DNA of 19,998 bases from JBJFGR01 sp051892875. Lineage in GTDB: Bacteria; Pseudomonadota; Gammaproteobacteria; Enterobacterales; Succinivibrionaceae. Made by a program: the position numbers and the translations under genes. The notes under the pieces are model-generated. The model ran no database searches, had not been told where the DNA came from, and was given only the letters and a program-made list of their open reading frames with translations. The stretch is from NCBI GenBank assembly GCA_051892875.1, contig JBJFGR010000030.1:1-19998 (forward strand), given 5' to 3'. Each line of letters starts with the position of its first letter. Position 1 is the first letter of the stretch. Positions 7,896 through 16,534 of this stretch are shown in pieces.

Positions 7896-7926
7896 AAATA
7901 GCTACTATAATATATAGTAGCTATTT
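7896..7926 (-). terminator. Long AT-rich hairpin between leuS and lptE (possible terminator or attenuator)
   Basis: A perfect 14-bp inverted repeat (AAATAGCTACTATA at 7896-7909, matching 7913-7926) with a three-base loop. On the minus strand, the direction of transcription, it is followed by TTTATAAAGAAGTTTTT rather than an unbroken T run. It could be a partial terminator that reduces lptE-holA-nadD-rlpA expression relative to leuS, or an mRNA-processing structure. The palindrome itself is certain; the role is inferred. Confidence 0.5.
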
Positions 7927-7970
7927 TATTAATTTTAATTAATTTATTTATTCATATTAAAATTTTCTGC

Positions 7971-10553
7971 TTATACAACAATGTTCAATAATTTACCAGG
8001 TACATAAATAACCTTTTTGATGGTTTTATTATTTACAAATTTTTGAACTTGTTCAGTTTGCATTGCTATTTCTTTAACTTCTGATTCATTTGCAGTAGCA
8101 CTAGCAGTAATTCTAGCACGAACCTTTCCATTAATTTGTACGACGATTAATTTTTCGTCTTCAACCAATGCTTCTTCGCATACCTTGGGCCATTGAGCTT
8201 GATCAATATCTTCTGAATGTCCTAAAGTTTTATATAAACAGAAGCAAGCATGTGGAATAATAGGGTAGAGTAAAAGAACGCAAGCATCATAAACTTCATA
8301 AGCCAAATTGCAACCATTAGGAGTTGTTGTATCAAGTTTATTCATCTTGTTTAAAAGCTCCATAATTGCTGCAATAGCAGTATTAAATGTTTGGCGTCTA
8401 CCAATATCATCTGTAACTTTTTGAATTGTACGATGTAAATCCCTACGTAAAGCTTTTTCTTCTGAGTTTAGAGTTGAAGGATCGTAATTAGATGGTCTTG
8501 GTGTTTGTGCTAGAGACTGGATATTATTCCAGAATCTATTAATAAAACGTTTAGCACCTTCAACACCTGATTCTTGCCATTCTAATGTTAATTCTGCAGG
8601 TGATGCAAACATCATGAACAATCTAATAGTATCAGCACCATATTCTTCAACCATGCGTTGAGGGTCGATACCATTATTTTTAGATTTACTCATTTTGGTC
8701 ATTCCTGCATGCACCAAAGTATGACCTTCTTTATCTACAGCACTGGCAATGTTGCCTTTGTCATCTTTTGTAACAATAGCATCAAGAGGACTAACCCAAA
8801 CTTTACCACCATTTGCATCAATATAGTAGAAAGCATCAGCTAAAACCATGCCTTGACATAATAATTTCTTAAATGGTTCATCGCTATTAACCATTCCTGC
8901 ATCACGAAGAAGCTTGTGGAAGAAACGAGCGTATAATAAATGCATGCAAGCGTGTTCAATACCACCAACATATTGATCAACAGGTAACCAGAAATTTGTT
9001 CTCTTTGGATCTAACATGCCTTCCTTATAGTCAGGGCAACAGTATCTAGCATAATACCATGATGATTCCATAAATGTATCAAAAGTATCTGTTTCTCTGT
9101 AAGCTTCTTCACCATTAATTGTAACTTTTGCCCATTCTTTATCTGCTTTAATAGGACTTTGAACACCATTCATTACTACGTCTTCTGGTAATAATACAGG
9201 GAATTCAGTTGCTGGAATAACTTCATTATTTTTTGTGTTGATCATAGGAATTGGAGCACCCCAGTAACGTTGACGTGATACCCCCCAATCTCTTAGACGA
9301 TAGTTTACAGTGCGGTGACCTTGCTTTGTGGTTTCAAGTTCTTTACAGATTGCTTCAAAAGCACCTTTGAAGTCTAATCCATCAAATTTTCCACTATTAA
9401 ATGTTATACCTTTTTCAGTGTAAGCTGCTTTTGATACATCTAATTCAGAGCCATCTGCAGGTTTTATTACAGGAATGATATCAAGATTGTATTTTGTTGC
9501 GAATTCGTAGTCACGTTGATCATGAGCTGGTACAGCCATTACAGCACCTGTACCGTAGTCCATCAGTACAAAGTTTGCAACCATAATAGGTACTTCACGA
9601 CCATTCAATGGATGAATAGCATATAAGCCTGTAGCCATTCCTTTTTTATCCATTGTTGCAATATCTGCTTCGGCAACTTTTAAGTTTTTACATTCATCGA
9701 TAAAAGATGCTAATTCTGGATTGTTTTTAGCAACTTCTTTTGCTAAAGGATGTAAAGCAGCAATAGCTACATATGTAACACCCATAAATGTATCAGGGCG
9801 TGTAGTATATATATCTAATGAGTCATTTCTATCTTTTAATTTAAATGTGATTGTTAAACCTTCAGAACGTCCAATCCAATTCCTTTGCATGGTTTTAACC
9901 ATTTCAGGCCAACCATCTAAGGTATCAAGATCATTTAATAATTCTTCAGCGTAATCAGTAATTTTTAAGAACCATTGTGGTATTTCTTTAATTTCAACAG
10001 GAGCGTCACATCTCCAGCATTTTCCGTCTTGTACTTGTTCATTCGCAAGAACTGTTTGATCGTTTGGGCACCAATTTACCGTAGAAGTTTTTTTATAAAC
10101 TAAACCTTTTTTATATAATTCTGTAAAAAACCATTGTTCCCATTTATAGTATTCAGGTTTACAAGTGGCTATTTCACGATCCCAGTCGTAAGATAGACCG
10201 AGCATTTTCAATTGCCCTTTCATATAGTTTATATTTTCGTATGTCCATTTTGCAGGTGCTGTCTTATTTTTGATAGCTGCGTTTTCAGCAGGAAGACCAA
10301 AAGAGTCCCATCCGATAGGTTGCATTACCGCTTTGCCATTTAATCTTTGGTAACGAGCTATAACATCACCAATTGTGTAATTACGAACATGCCCCATATG
10401 TAAACGACCAGAAGGGTATGGGAACATAGATAAGCAGTAAAATTTTTCTTTTGAAGAATCTTCTGTTGCCTTAAAAGTATGGTTGGTATTCCAATAATTT
10501 TGAACTTTTGGTTCGATATCGTGAGGATTGTATTGCTCAAGTATGACTGACAT
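7971..10553 (-). CDS. leuS: Leucyl-tRNA synthetase
   Basis: Charges tRNA-Leu with leucine; class I synthetase, cytoplasmic. The 860-residue product equals the E. coli length. The HIGH-type motif is HMGH at 52-55 and the KMSKS loop is at 620-624. A zinc-ribbon candidate has C162, C179 and C182. The CP1 editing domain is intact, with the threonine-rich TTRPDTFMGVT segment near 250-260 and GTGAVMAVPAHDQRD, whose D345 has the same number as the E. coli editing aspartate. The C-terminal VQINGKVRAR domain is present. The ATG follows a short GGAC element by eight bases. It begins the leuS-lptE-holA-nadD-rlpA block. Confidence 0.97.
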   Translation of the reverse strand: MSVILEQYNPHDIEPKVQNYWNTNHTFKATEDSSKEKFYCLSMFPYPSGRLHMGHVRNYTIGDVIARYQRLNGKAVMQPIGWDSFGLPAENAAIKNKTAPAKWTYENINYMKGQLKMLGLSYDWDREIATCKPEYYKWEQWFFTELYKKGLVYKKTSTVNWCPNDQTVLANEQVQDGKCWRCDAPVEIKEIPQWFLKITDYAEELLNDLDTLDGWPEMVKTMQRNWIGRSEGLTITFKLKDRNDSLDIYTTRPDTFMGVTYVAIAALHPLAKEVAKNNPELASFIDECKNLKVAEADIATMDKKGMATGLYAIHPLNGREVPIMVANFVLMDYGTGAVMAVPAHDQRDYEFATKYNLDIIPVIKPADGSELDVSKAAYTEKGITFNSGKFDGLDFKGAFEAICKELETTKQGHRTVNYRLRDWGVSRQRYWGAPIPMINTKNNEVIPATEFPVLLPEDVVMNGVQSPIKADKEWAKVTINGEEAYRETDTFDTFMESSWYYARYCCPDYKEGMLDPKRTNFWLPVDQYVGGIEHACMHLLYARFFHKLLRDAGMVNSDEPFKKLLCQGMVLADAFYYIDANGGKVWVSPLDAIVTKDDKGNIASAVDKEGHTLVHAGMTKMSKSKNNGIDPQRMVEEYGADTIRLFMMFASPAELTLEWQESGVEGAKRFINRFWNNIQSLAQTPRPSNYDPSTLNSEEKALRRDLHRTIQKVTDDIGRRQTFNTAIAAIMELLNKMNKLDTTTPNGCNLAYEVYDACVLLLYPIIPHACFCLYKTLGHSEDIDQAQWPKVCEEALVEDEKLIVVQINGKVRARITASATANESEVKEIAMQTEQVQKFVNNKTIKKVIYVPGKLLNIVV

Positions 10554-10589
10554 ATATTTAGTCCAATCTAAAAAACAGTATAAACAACA

Positions 10590-10683
10590 TTCATAAAATA
10601 ATTTATGAACCTATGAAATTAACTCAAATAGTAATCTAAAAAAGTGAGTTTATTATACAATATTTTAACTGTTTTAGTTCGAA
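10590..10683 (-). promoter_or_regulatory. Probable leuS promoter and structured leader
   Basis: A perfect TATAAT lies on the minus strand at 10657-10652, about 100 bases upstream of leuS; the -35 region is poor. A second weaker -10 (TATACT) reads on the minus strand at 10582-10577. The leader between them can fold into AACTCA/TGAGTT (10621-10626 with 10645-10650) and TTCATAAA/TTTATGAA (10590-10597 with 10602-10609). No convincing terminator is visible for the gene upstream, so readthrough from it is possible. Confidence 0.4.
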
Positions 10684-10724
10684 TAATTGTAATCGGATTA
10701 AATTGATATTCAGTTTTGTTTGCA

Positions 10725-11948
10725 TTATTCATTATTTTTTAGAATAGCTGTTGCCCATTCAACTGAATCTTGATATATCTTAATTGCATCAGATTCCTTC
10801 ATATTCATCATTGCAGCACGTTTTTTTACTATTGCAAAGTTTAAGGATTCATAATCTTTTACAAAGTTTAAATAAAAAGCTAATTCTCCCTTATTTGCTA
10901 GAAGAGCTTGTTTTATATCATCAGCTATTGGCATTTCTTTAAGTGTTTCAACTAAAGGACGTTCCATTATTGGTTCTAGTAAAGAGAATAAGCCACATAA
11001 AAAAGCTTCTTGAGGATCTGTATGTCCTTTTCTTAACTTCGACAATAATTCACAAAAATGAGCTCTAGTTAATGACAGTTGATATAGCTCAGAAGGAGTG
11101 TCATTACCAAGGGATGTTGCAGAAATTAATGCTACAAAACGGCGCAACTCTTTTTGACCTAGATATACAGCTGCATTACGGAATGATGTTATCGGGTTAC
11201 TAAAACCATAGCGAACATTGTTCACGTAACGTAATAATTTATAAGCTAAGGATAAATCTCGTTTTAACAATATTTCAATTTTATCAAAGTTAATTTCGCC
11301 CACAGTATTAACTTCTTTTAAAAGTTGAAATACAGCAATTTGGTTTTGTGAAAGAGCTTTGTTTTGGACTATTTCAGGTTTACTAAAGAAGTACCCTTGG
11401 AATAGTGAAAAACCCAAATTCGTTGCAAAAATGAATTCGTCATTTGTTTCAATTTTTTCAGCTAAATATTTAATCTTATATTGAGAATTATTCTTGATGA
11501 AGTTTACAATATATTCAAGAGGATAAGCTCTGAAATCAAATTTTATAATATCGATGTATGGTAAAAATTTTCCCCATGAATCATCCATGGTAAAGTCATC
11601 TAGGGCGATTTTAAACCCTTTTTTCTTTAATTCCTTAACTGAAGCTAACAGAGTATCGTTAGGTTCACAATCCTCTAGTATTTCTATTACAACTTGATCT
11701 ATTGGTAAAAAATCTACTAAATTTTCAACAATGAGAGAATATGGAAAATTTATAAAGCATAAGCAGTCACCAACGAGCTTTTCAATAGGATGACTTAAAA
11801 ACTGTTCAGTTATTATTGATGCAGTAGCTTCTATTGAGGATATACCTTTAGGATATGCATTTGTTAAACCATTTCTGAATAATAATTCATACGCAACGGT
11901 TTTCTTTTTTGTATTTAAAATAGGTTGTTTTGCCACAAATGAATACAT
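10725..11948 (-). CDS. EAL-HDOD signalling protein (YuxH/CdgJ type)
   Basis: Predicted cyclic-di-GMP phosphodiesterase or c-di-GMP-responsive regulator, 407 residues, cytoplasmic, without membrane segments. The N-terminal EAL-like domain (about 1-195) has YELLFR at 20-25 in place of the EAL string, IEILE at 88-92, LDDF at 116-119, IKFD at 135-138, AEKIET at 163-168 and QGYFF at 184-188. The HDOD domain follows (about 197-390), containing LLKRDLSLAYKLLRYVN and FRNAAVYLGQKELRR. Many acidic metal-site positions are kept, so catalytic activity is possible, although the loop after DDF (TMDDS) departs from the usual GTG. Such proteins often act in motility or biofilm control, but no partner gene is adjacent. 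A long inverted repeat lies about 56 bases upstream. GAGAG precedes the ATG by six bases. Confidence 0.88.
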   Translation of the reverse strand: MYSFVAKQPILNTKKKTVAYELLFRNGLTNAYPKGISSIEATASIITEQFLSHPIEKLVGDCLCFINFPYSLIVENLVDFLPIDQVVIEILEDCEPNDTLLASVKELKKKGFKIALDDFTMDDSWGKFLPYIDIIKFDFRAYPLEYIVNFIKNNSQYKIKYLAEKIETNDEFIFATNLGFSLFQGYFFSKPEIVQNKALSQNQIAVFQLLKEVNTVGEINFDKIEILLKRDLSLAYKLLRYVNNVRYGFSNPITSFRNAAVYLGQKELRRFVALISATSLGNDTPSELYQLSLTRAHFCELLSKLRKGHTDPQEAFLCGLFSLLEPIMERPLVETLKEMPIADDIKQALLANKGELAFYLNFVKDYESLNFAIVKKRAAMMNMKESDAIKIYQDSVEWATAILKNNE

Positions 11949-12003
11949 ATCAAACTCTCATGTTTATGAATATACGATTATTTACATTAATATTTTACTT
12001 ATA

Positions 12004-12035
12004 ATTGTTTAAGCATAAAGACTTATGCAAACAAT
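12004..12035. promoter_or_regulatory. 32-base inverted repeat upstream of the EAL-HDOD gene
   Basis: The left arm is ATTGTTT (12004-12010), a two-base AA bulge, then GCATAA (12013-12018). The loop is AGAC (12019-12022). The right arm is TTATGC (12023-12028) directly followed by AAACAAT (12029-12035). Thirteen base pairs form with one bulge. It lies in the promoter or leader region of the EAL-HDOD gene and could be an operator or an RNA structure; no T tract follows on either strand, so a terminator is less likely. Confidence 0.5.
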
Positions 12036-12151
12036 GATATAAACCGATCACAATTATAATGCAGTTGTTTTTAAAAATGTTAACTGTGACAAAATTTAGA
12101 AATAAGGTTGCTTGTAAAACTTATTAGAAAGATTAATATTTAATTGTGGAT

Positions 12152-12175
12152 AAAAAATCCACTGTGGTGGATTTT
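12152..12175 (-). terminator. Rho-independent terminator after mltB
   Basis: A perfect 9-bp stem, AAAATCCAC (12154-12162) with GTGGATTTT (12167-12175), closes a four-base loop. On the minus strand it is followed by a run of six T (complement of 12152-12157). It lies about 70 bases past the mltB stop and should end the rlmH-mrdA-rodA-mltB transcript, leaving the EAL-HDOD gene to its own promoter. Confidence 0.85.
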
Positions 12176-12227
12176 GATTTCAAAAGCATTATTTTTGTTT
12201 TTATTTTTATTTTTGATTTTGTTTTTT

Positions 12228-12248
12228 ATTTCTTATTTCTTATTTCTT
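12228..12248 (-). repeat. Three tandem ATTTCTT heptamers at the mltB stop codon
   Basis: Plus-strand units ATTTCTT occupy 12228-12234, 12235-12241 and 12242-12248, inside a T-rich tract that runs from about 12190 to 12303. The last copy overlaps the mltB stop codon (12249-12247). A seven-base unit is not a multiple of three, but a copy-number change beyond the stop would not alter the protein. Confidence 0.7.
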
Positions 12249-13410
12249 ATTTTTTATTTTTCATTTTCTTCTTTTTCTTATGTATTGATGATTCTTTTTT
12301 ATTATCGGTCCGTGGATGTTCTATATTGTATTTAATTGTCTGACTTAATTCATTAACCACCATAGCATAAAGAGGACTACGATTATATGTTGTTATAGCA
12401 TAGAAATTTTGGAAACCGACGTAATATGTAAATTCATTTTTTGCTGTTTCTAAACGGAATAATCGGCATCTTTTATCTTTTGGTACATCTATTTCAAATA
12501 ATATACCATTCTTTTTTAATGTATCTACAGTTTTCTCAAGTTCTAGACCTATAGTTATTTGTTTATTAGCTAATTCAGTATTACTTACTTTTACTTTTGT
12601 AACAACAAGATTATCAGAATTGTCATATGAATGTTCTTTAAAGTAATTTGCAACACTAGCGATAGCATCATTTTTATTATGGAATAAATCAATTAATCCA
12701 TCATTATCAAAATCCTGAGCCCATCTTATATAGCTCCAAGGCATAAATTGTCCCATCCCCATCGCACCTGCGTAGGAACCTTTAATGTCATCGTAATTCC
12801 ATTGTTGTTTTTTTGCTAAACTAATAAAGTTCGCAAATTCTTTGCTAAAATAAGCAGCACGTTTAGGATAATGAAAACCTAGAGTGTATAAAGCATCTAA
12901 AACTTTATAATTTCCCATAAATTTACCGTAAAAAGTTTCTACACCAATGATAGCCACAATAAGTTCAGGTCTTACTTGATAAATTTGAGCAACTTTTTCT
13001 AAAGTTTCTTTATTTTGATTATAGAAATTAACCCCTTCTTTAATTCTTTTATCAGTTATAAAAATTTTTCTATATTCGTACCATGGTCTAGCTTCGCCAG
13101 GAGTGTTCATTGCTTTTATGATAGATTCTTGAAGTTTTGCTTCATGATAGCCATTAATTAGATCTTCAATTGTAACGTTTTCAGTAATTTTTGATAATTC
13201 TTGAAGAGTTTGTAAATCATTTATAGAAATGTTTTTTGTGTTTTCAGGAGTAATCTCTAGATTATTTTGACTGTCAGATTTTTGAACTTGATTATTTTCT
13301 ACTAAGAGTGTGGTTTCTTGCCCCTCTGTATTAGAGCTACAACCATATAAAGATAGTATAATACTAATAAACAATAATGTTTTGCCAAAGCAATACTTGT
13401 TATTTTTCAT
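12247..13410 (-). CDS. mltB: Membrane-bound lytic murein transglycosylase B (GH103)
   Basis: Cleaves the glycan strand of peptidoglycan with formation of 1,6-anhydromuramic ends; outer-membrane lipoprotein. The 387-residue product has a lipoprotein signal with lipobox LYGC (Cys24), a low-complexity linker (about 25-85), and the catalytic core. E158 in IIGVETFYG matches the catalytic glutamate of E. coli Slt35. AGAMGMGQFMPWSY at 214-227 and the EF-hand-like calcium loop DFDNDGLID (233-241) are present. The C-terminus is abnormal, ending in a Lys-rich stretch (KKKKKMKNKK) encoded in a T-rich tract. AAGGGA overlapping the rodA stop precedes the ATG by eight bases; only 12 bases separate the two genes. 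In Pseudomonas the homologue is likewise next to rodA. Confidence 0.95.
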   Translation of the reverse strand: MKNNKYCFGKTLLFISIILSLYGCSSNTEGQETTLLVENNQVQKSDSQNNLEITPENTKNISINDLQTLQELSKITENVTIEDLINGYHEAKLQESIIKAMNTPGEARPWYEYRKIFITDKRIKEGVNFYNQNKETLEKVAQIYQVRPELIVAIIGVETFYGKFMGNYKVLDALYTLGFHYPKRAAYFSKEFANFISLAKKQQWNYDDIKGSYAGAMGMGQFMPWSYIRWAQDFDNDGLIDLFHNKNDAIASVANYFKEHSYDNSDNLVVTKVKVSNTELANKQITIGLELEKTVDTLKKNGILFEIDVPKDKRCRLFRLETAKNEFTYYVGFQNFYAITTYNRSPLYAMVVNELSQTIKYNIEHPRTDNKKESSIHKKKKKMKNKK

Positions 13411-13422
13411 AATTGTTATCCC

Positions 13423-14577
13423 TTAATAATAATTTCTCTGATGTTTCTTTTCTTTATTATATGATTTTATAGCCATAATTATTCCAAAACCAGCGGATAG
13501 TGTTACCATGGATGTTCCTCCAAAACTTATAAGAGGAAGAGGTACTCCAACAACAGGCAAAAGCCCACTAACCATTCCAATATTTACAAATATGTAAAAG
13601 AAAAATGTTAATGAAATCGAACCACCAAGAAGTCTTTCAAAAGTATTTGAGGCTTGTATTGAAATATAGAGGCATCTAAATATTATATATAAGTAAAGCG
13701 ATATTAAAACTAAAAATCCCATAAATCCAAGTTCTTCAGCTAATACTGCAAAAATAAAGTCAGTATGAGGTTCTGGTAAAAAGTCTAATTGAGATTGGGT
13801 GCCATGAAGCCACCCCTTACCTAAAAGTCCCCCTGAACCAATGGCAATTTTTGACTGAATAATATGGTAACCAGTTGATAAAGGGTCGTTTTCGGGGTTT
13901 AAAAATGTTAAAATTCTTTGTTTTTGGTAATCGTGCATTAGGTAGAACCACATAATAGGGAATAAAGAAGCAACAGATATTAATCCCAAAATTATCCACC
14001 ACCAGCTCAGTCCTCCTAAAAATATTACAAATAATCCAGACGTTGATACCAAAATAGCTGTACCTAGATCTGGTTGTTTGGCAATCATTATAGTTGGGAT
14101 GCAAACGAGTAATATCGCGCCTAAAGTCCTAAAAAACTTTGGAGGAATTGCTTCTTTTGCGATAAAAGAAGAAATCATAATTGGCATCGTAATTTTTAAA
14201 AATTCAGAAGGCTGAATTCTCATAAATCCAATATTCAGCCATCTTCTTGCCCCTTTACTTATTTCCCCAAAAAAAGTTACACCTAACAATAATAAAATAC
14301 ATATTATAAAAAATAGCCAAGCACCTCTTTCTAAGAATTTAGGATTGATTTGAGCAATAACTAGCATAAAAACAAAACTTAAAATAGTTCTAAGAATTTG
14401 CTTAATAAGCATTTCATAATGTTGACCGCTTGCACTGTATAAGACGAATAAGCTAAGACCTAGAGCTAAAAAAAGTCCAAATAATAATGGAATATCTATA
14501 TGAAGGCTTTGAATAATATTCTTTTTTTTATGAGGATAGATACCTTCATAATAGTTGCTATCATTGCTGTTATTCAT
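13423..14577 (-). CDS. rodA: RodA, SEDS peptidoglycan glycosyltransferase of the elongasome
   Basis: Inner-membrane polymerase that builds glycan strands from lipid II with PBP2 during cell elongation. With the start chosen here it has 384 residues and about ten hydrophobic segments. Conserved stretches include ISKGARRWLNIG, RIQPSEFLKI, KQPDLGTAI, IAIGSGGLLGKGW, LPEPHTDFIFAVLAEELG and VPLPLISFGGTS. The aspartate of HTDF (D273 here) aligns with E. coli D262, which is needed for activity. I chose the ATG at 14577 because it overlaps the mrdA stop by eight bases (ATGAATAA), a usual coupling arrangement. An ATG at 14610 would add 11 residues and overlap mrdA by 41 bases; neither start has a strong Shine-Dalgarno. 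Confidence 0.94.
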   Translation of the reverse strand: MNNSNDSNYYEGIYPHKKKNIIQSLHIDIPLLFGLFLALGLSLFVLYSASGQHYEMLIKQILRTILSFVFMLVIAQINPKFLERGAWLFFIICILLLLGVTFFGEISKGARRWLNIGFMRIQPSEFLKITMPIMISSFIAKEAIPPKFFRTLGAILLVCIPTIMIAKQPDLGTAILVSTSGLFVIFLGGLSWWWIILGLISVASLFPIMWFYLMHDYQKQRILTFLNPENDPLSTGYHIIQSKIAIGSGGLLGKGWLHGTQSQLDFLPEPHTDFIFAVLAEELGFMGFLVLISLYLYIIFRCLYISIQASNTFERLLGGSISLTFFFYIFVNIGMVSGLLPVVGVPLPLISFGGTSMVTLSAGFGIIMAIKSYNKEKKHQRNYY

Positions 14578-16528
14578 TTTTTTGTACCGATTCAGGGTGT
14601 TTAAATTCATTAACTATTTTTTCAATATCTTTGTGCGTTGGTGGTGGTGAGTTCTTATATTTGAAGTAATCATCAAGCAAAGCTCTTGTGATAGGAGCTG
14701 CTTTAGAACTACCTCCTCCTAAATTTTCACCAATAACACCTACTAAAACTTCAGGATCTGTATCTGGAGCGAAAGCAATAAACAAGGCATTATCACGATG
14801 TTCTTCTTTTAGTGAAGCTGCATTATATTTTGCATCTTGTTTTATACCTACAACTTGAGCAGTACCACTTTTACCGCATGCTGTGTAAGAAGTTCCTGTA
14901 AATGCTCTTCTTCCAGTACCCTCATTACCATTGATAACTCGACACATTCCGGCTCTAGAGTATTGCCAAAAGTTGTTATTTATTACATTAACGACTTGTT
15001 CGTTTGGAATATCAAAACTCATATCTAATAGAGTTCCTGTTGGATCGTGAGCAGTTTTAAATAAATGAGGTATAACATTTTTCCCGTTTTGAGTAAGAAT
15101 GGCATGAGCTTTGACTAACTGTATCAATGTAGTTGTCCAATATCCTTGACCTATCCCAATCGATACAGTATCACCTGGTACCCAGTCTTGTTTATATTTT
15201 TTCTTTTTCCAGGATTTTGATGGTAGATTAGCAATTGATTCTTCATAGATATCTATGCCAGTTTTTTGTCCCATTCCAAATTTTGACATATATGCATTAA
15301 TTTTATCAATACCAGCTCTATATGCTAGGTCATAAAAAAAAGTGTCAGCTGAAATTTCAACAGCACGATAGATATCCATCCAACCGTGTCCCCATTTACG
15401 CCAATCTCTAAATTTGTGAGTTGAACCTGGCAGTTGATAGAATGGAGCTCCAAAGAAGCGAGTTTGTGGTGATATTAATTCTTCATTTAATCCCATAATC
15501 AACATAAGAGGTTTAACTGTAGATGCAGGAGAATAACCACCTTGAGTAACTCTATTTATTAATGGCTTATTAGGGTTGTGTAGTAAAGCTGCATATTCTT
15601 TGCTTTTTATACCTCTAACAAAAGGATTTGGGTTGTAACTAGGAGATGAAAAGAAGGCTAATATTTCTCCATTTTTAGGATTTATCATTAATATAGCCCC
15701 ACGTAGACCTTTTAATAATTCTTGAGCTTTTAGTTGCAATCGAATATCAATAGTCATTGTGATATCTTTACCAGGTATAGGTGGTTCAACATTTAATGTT
15801 CTTAATATACGTCCTCTAGAATCTACTTCTACTTCTTTATAACCACTAGTACCATGGAGTATATTTTCATAATACTTTTCTATTCCTTGTTTTCCTATAT
15901 CGTTAGTTGCTGCATAGTTGTTGATTAAATTATTTTGAGTTAATTGTTCTATATCATCTTTGTTGATTCTAGCAACATAACCTAAAGCATGAGTTAAGGT
16001 ATCATTCAATGGATAATGGCGCTTTAATTTAGCTTCAATTCTGGAGGCGGGAAATTGGTATTGGTAAACAGCAAATTTAGAGACTTGTAGCTCGCTTAAG
16101 TTTTCATAAATAACAGAAGGTATAAATTTTCTTTTATATTTAGTATGTTCGATTATAGAATCTATATCACTATCTTCCATATCTAAATCAAGAAGATCTC
16201 TTAATCCTTTAATATCATTTCGAAGATTATTGGATTCTTCAGGAATAATTTCTAATGTAAATAGAGGGGTGTTATCTGCTAAGATGTAATGATTTCTATC
16301 GTAGATTAATCCTCTTGGAGGTGATAAAGGAACTACTTTTATTCTATTATCATTAGACCTTGTTTTGTAGTTATCGTAACGCACTACTTGAAGAATGTAA
16401 AGATTGATTCCAAGAATAATAACCAAACACAACATCCCTAAAGTTGCAACACTTAATCGTCTAGTAAATACATTTTTTTCTTTGTTATCAAATCGAATTT
16501 TTGGATATTTATCAAATTGATATCGCAT
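14570..16528 (-). CDS. mrdA: Penicillin-binding protein 2 (elongation-specific D,D-transpeptidase)
   Basis: Class B PBP that cross-links peptidoglycan during elongation, paired with RodA; anchored in the inner membrane with the enzyme domain in the periplasm. The 652-residue product has a short cytoplasmic N-terminus, one membrane helix at about 25-48, the pedestal/dimerisation domain with PPRGLIYDRN at 70-79, and the transpeptidase domain. The active-site triad is complete: SxxK as STVK at 336-339, SxD as SAD at 393-395 (PBP2 commonly has Asp here), and KSGT at 553-556. It starts six bases after rlmH and overlaps rodA. Confidence 0.97.
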   Translation of the reverse strand: MRYQFDKYPKIRFDNKEKNVFTRRLSVATLGMLCLVIILGINLYILQVVRYDNYKTRSNDNRIKVVPLSPPRGLIYDRNHYILADNTPLFTLEIIPEESNNLRNDIKGLRDLLDLDMEDSDIDSIIEHTKYKRKFIPSVIYENLSELQVSKFAVYQYQFPASRIEAKLKRHYPLNDTLTHALGYVARINKDDIEQLTQNNLINNYAATNDIGKQGIEKYYENILHGTSGYKEVEVDSRGRILRTLNVEPPIPGKDITMTIDIRLQLKAQELLKGLRGAILMINPKNGEILAFFSSPSYNPNPFVRGIKSKEYAALLHNPNKPLINRVTQGGYSPASTVKPLMLIMGLNEELISPQTRFFGAPFYQLPGSTHKFRDWRKWGHGWMDIYRAVEISADTFFYDLAYRAGIDKINAYMSKFGMGQKTGIDIYEESIANLPSKSWKKKKYKQDWVPGDTVSIGIGQGYWTTTLIQLVKAHAILTQNGKNVIPHLFKTAHDPTGTLLDMSFDIPNEQVVNVINNNFWQYSRAGMCRVINGNEGTGRRAFTGTSYTACGKSGTAQVVGIKQDAKYNAASLKEEHRDNALFIAFAPDTDPEVLVGVIGENLGGGSSKAAPITRALLDDYFKYKNSPPPTHKDIEKIVNEFKHPESVQKNE

Positions 16529-16534
16529 ATATGA

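Noticed and set aside
8658..9954. Plus-strand frames of 61 and 77 codons opposite leuS
   Set aside because: Antisense to strongly conserved LeuS sequence, without Shine-Dalgarno or known motifs.
12040..12100. Possible CRP site from GATCACA and TGTGAC strings upstream of the EAL-HDOD gene
   Set aside because: The half-sites are about 40 bases apart and neither has a matching partner at six-base spacing.
12144..12343. Two overlapping plus-strand frames of 63 and 65 codons that look like hydrophobic membrane peptides
   Set aside because: They come from reading the T-rich tract as Phe/Leu/Ile; the region is the 3' end and terminator of mltB on the other strand.
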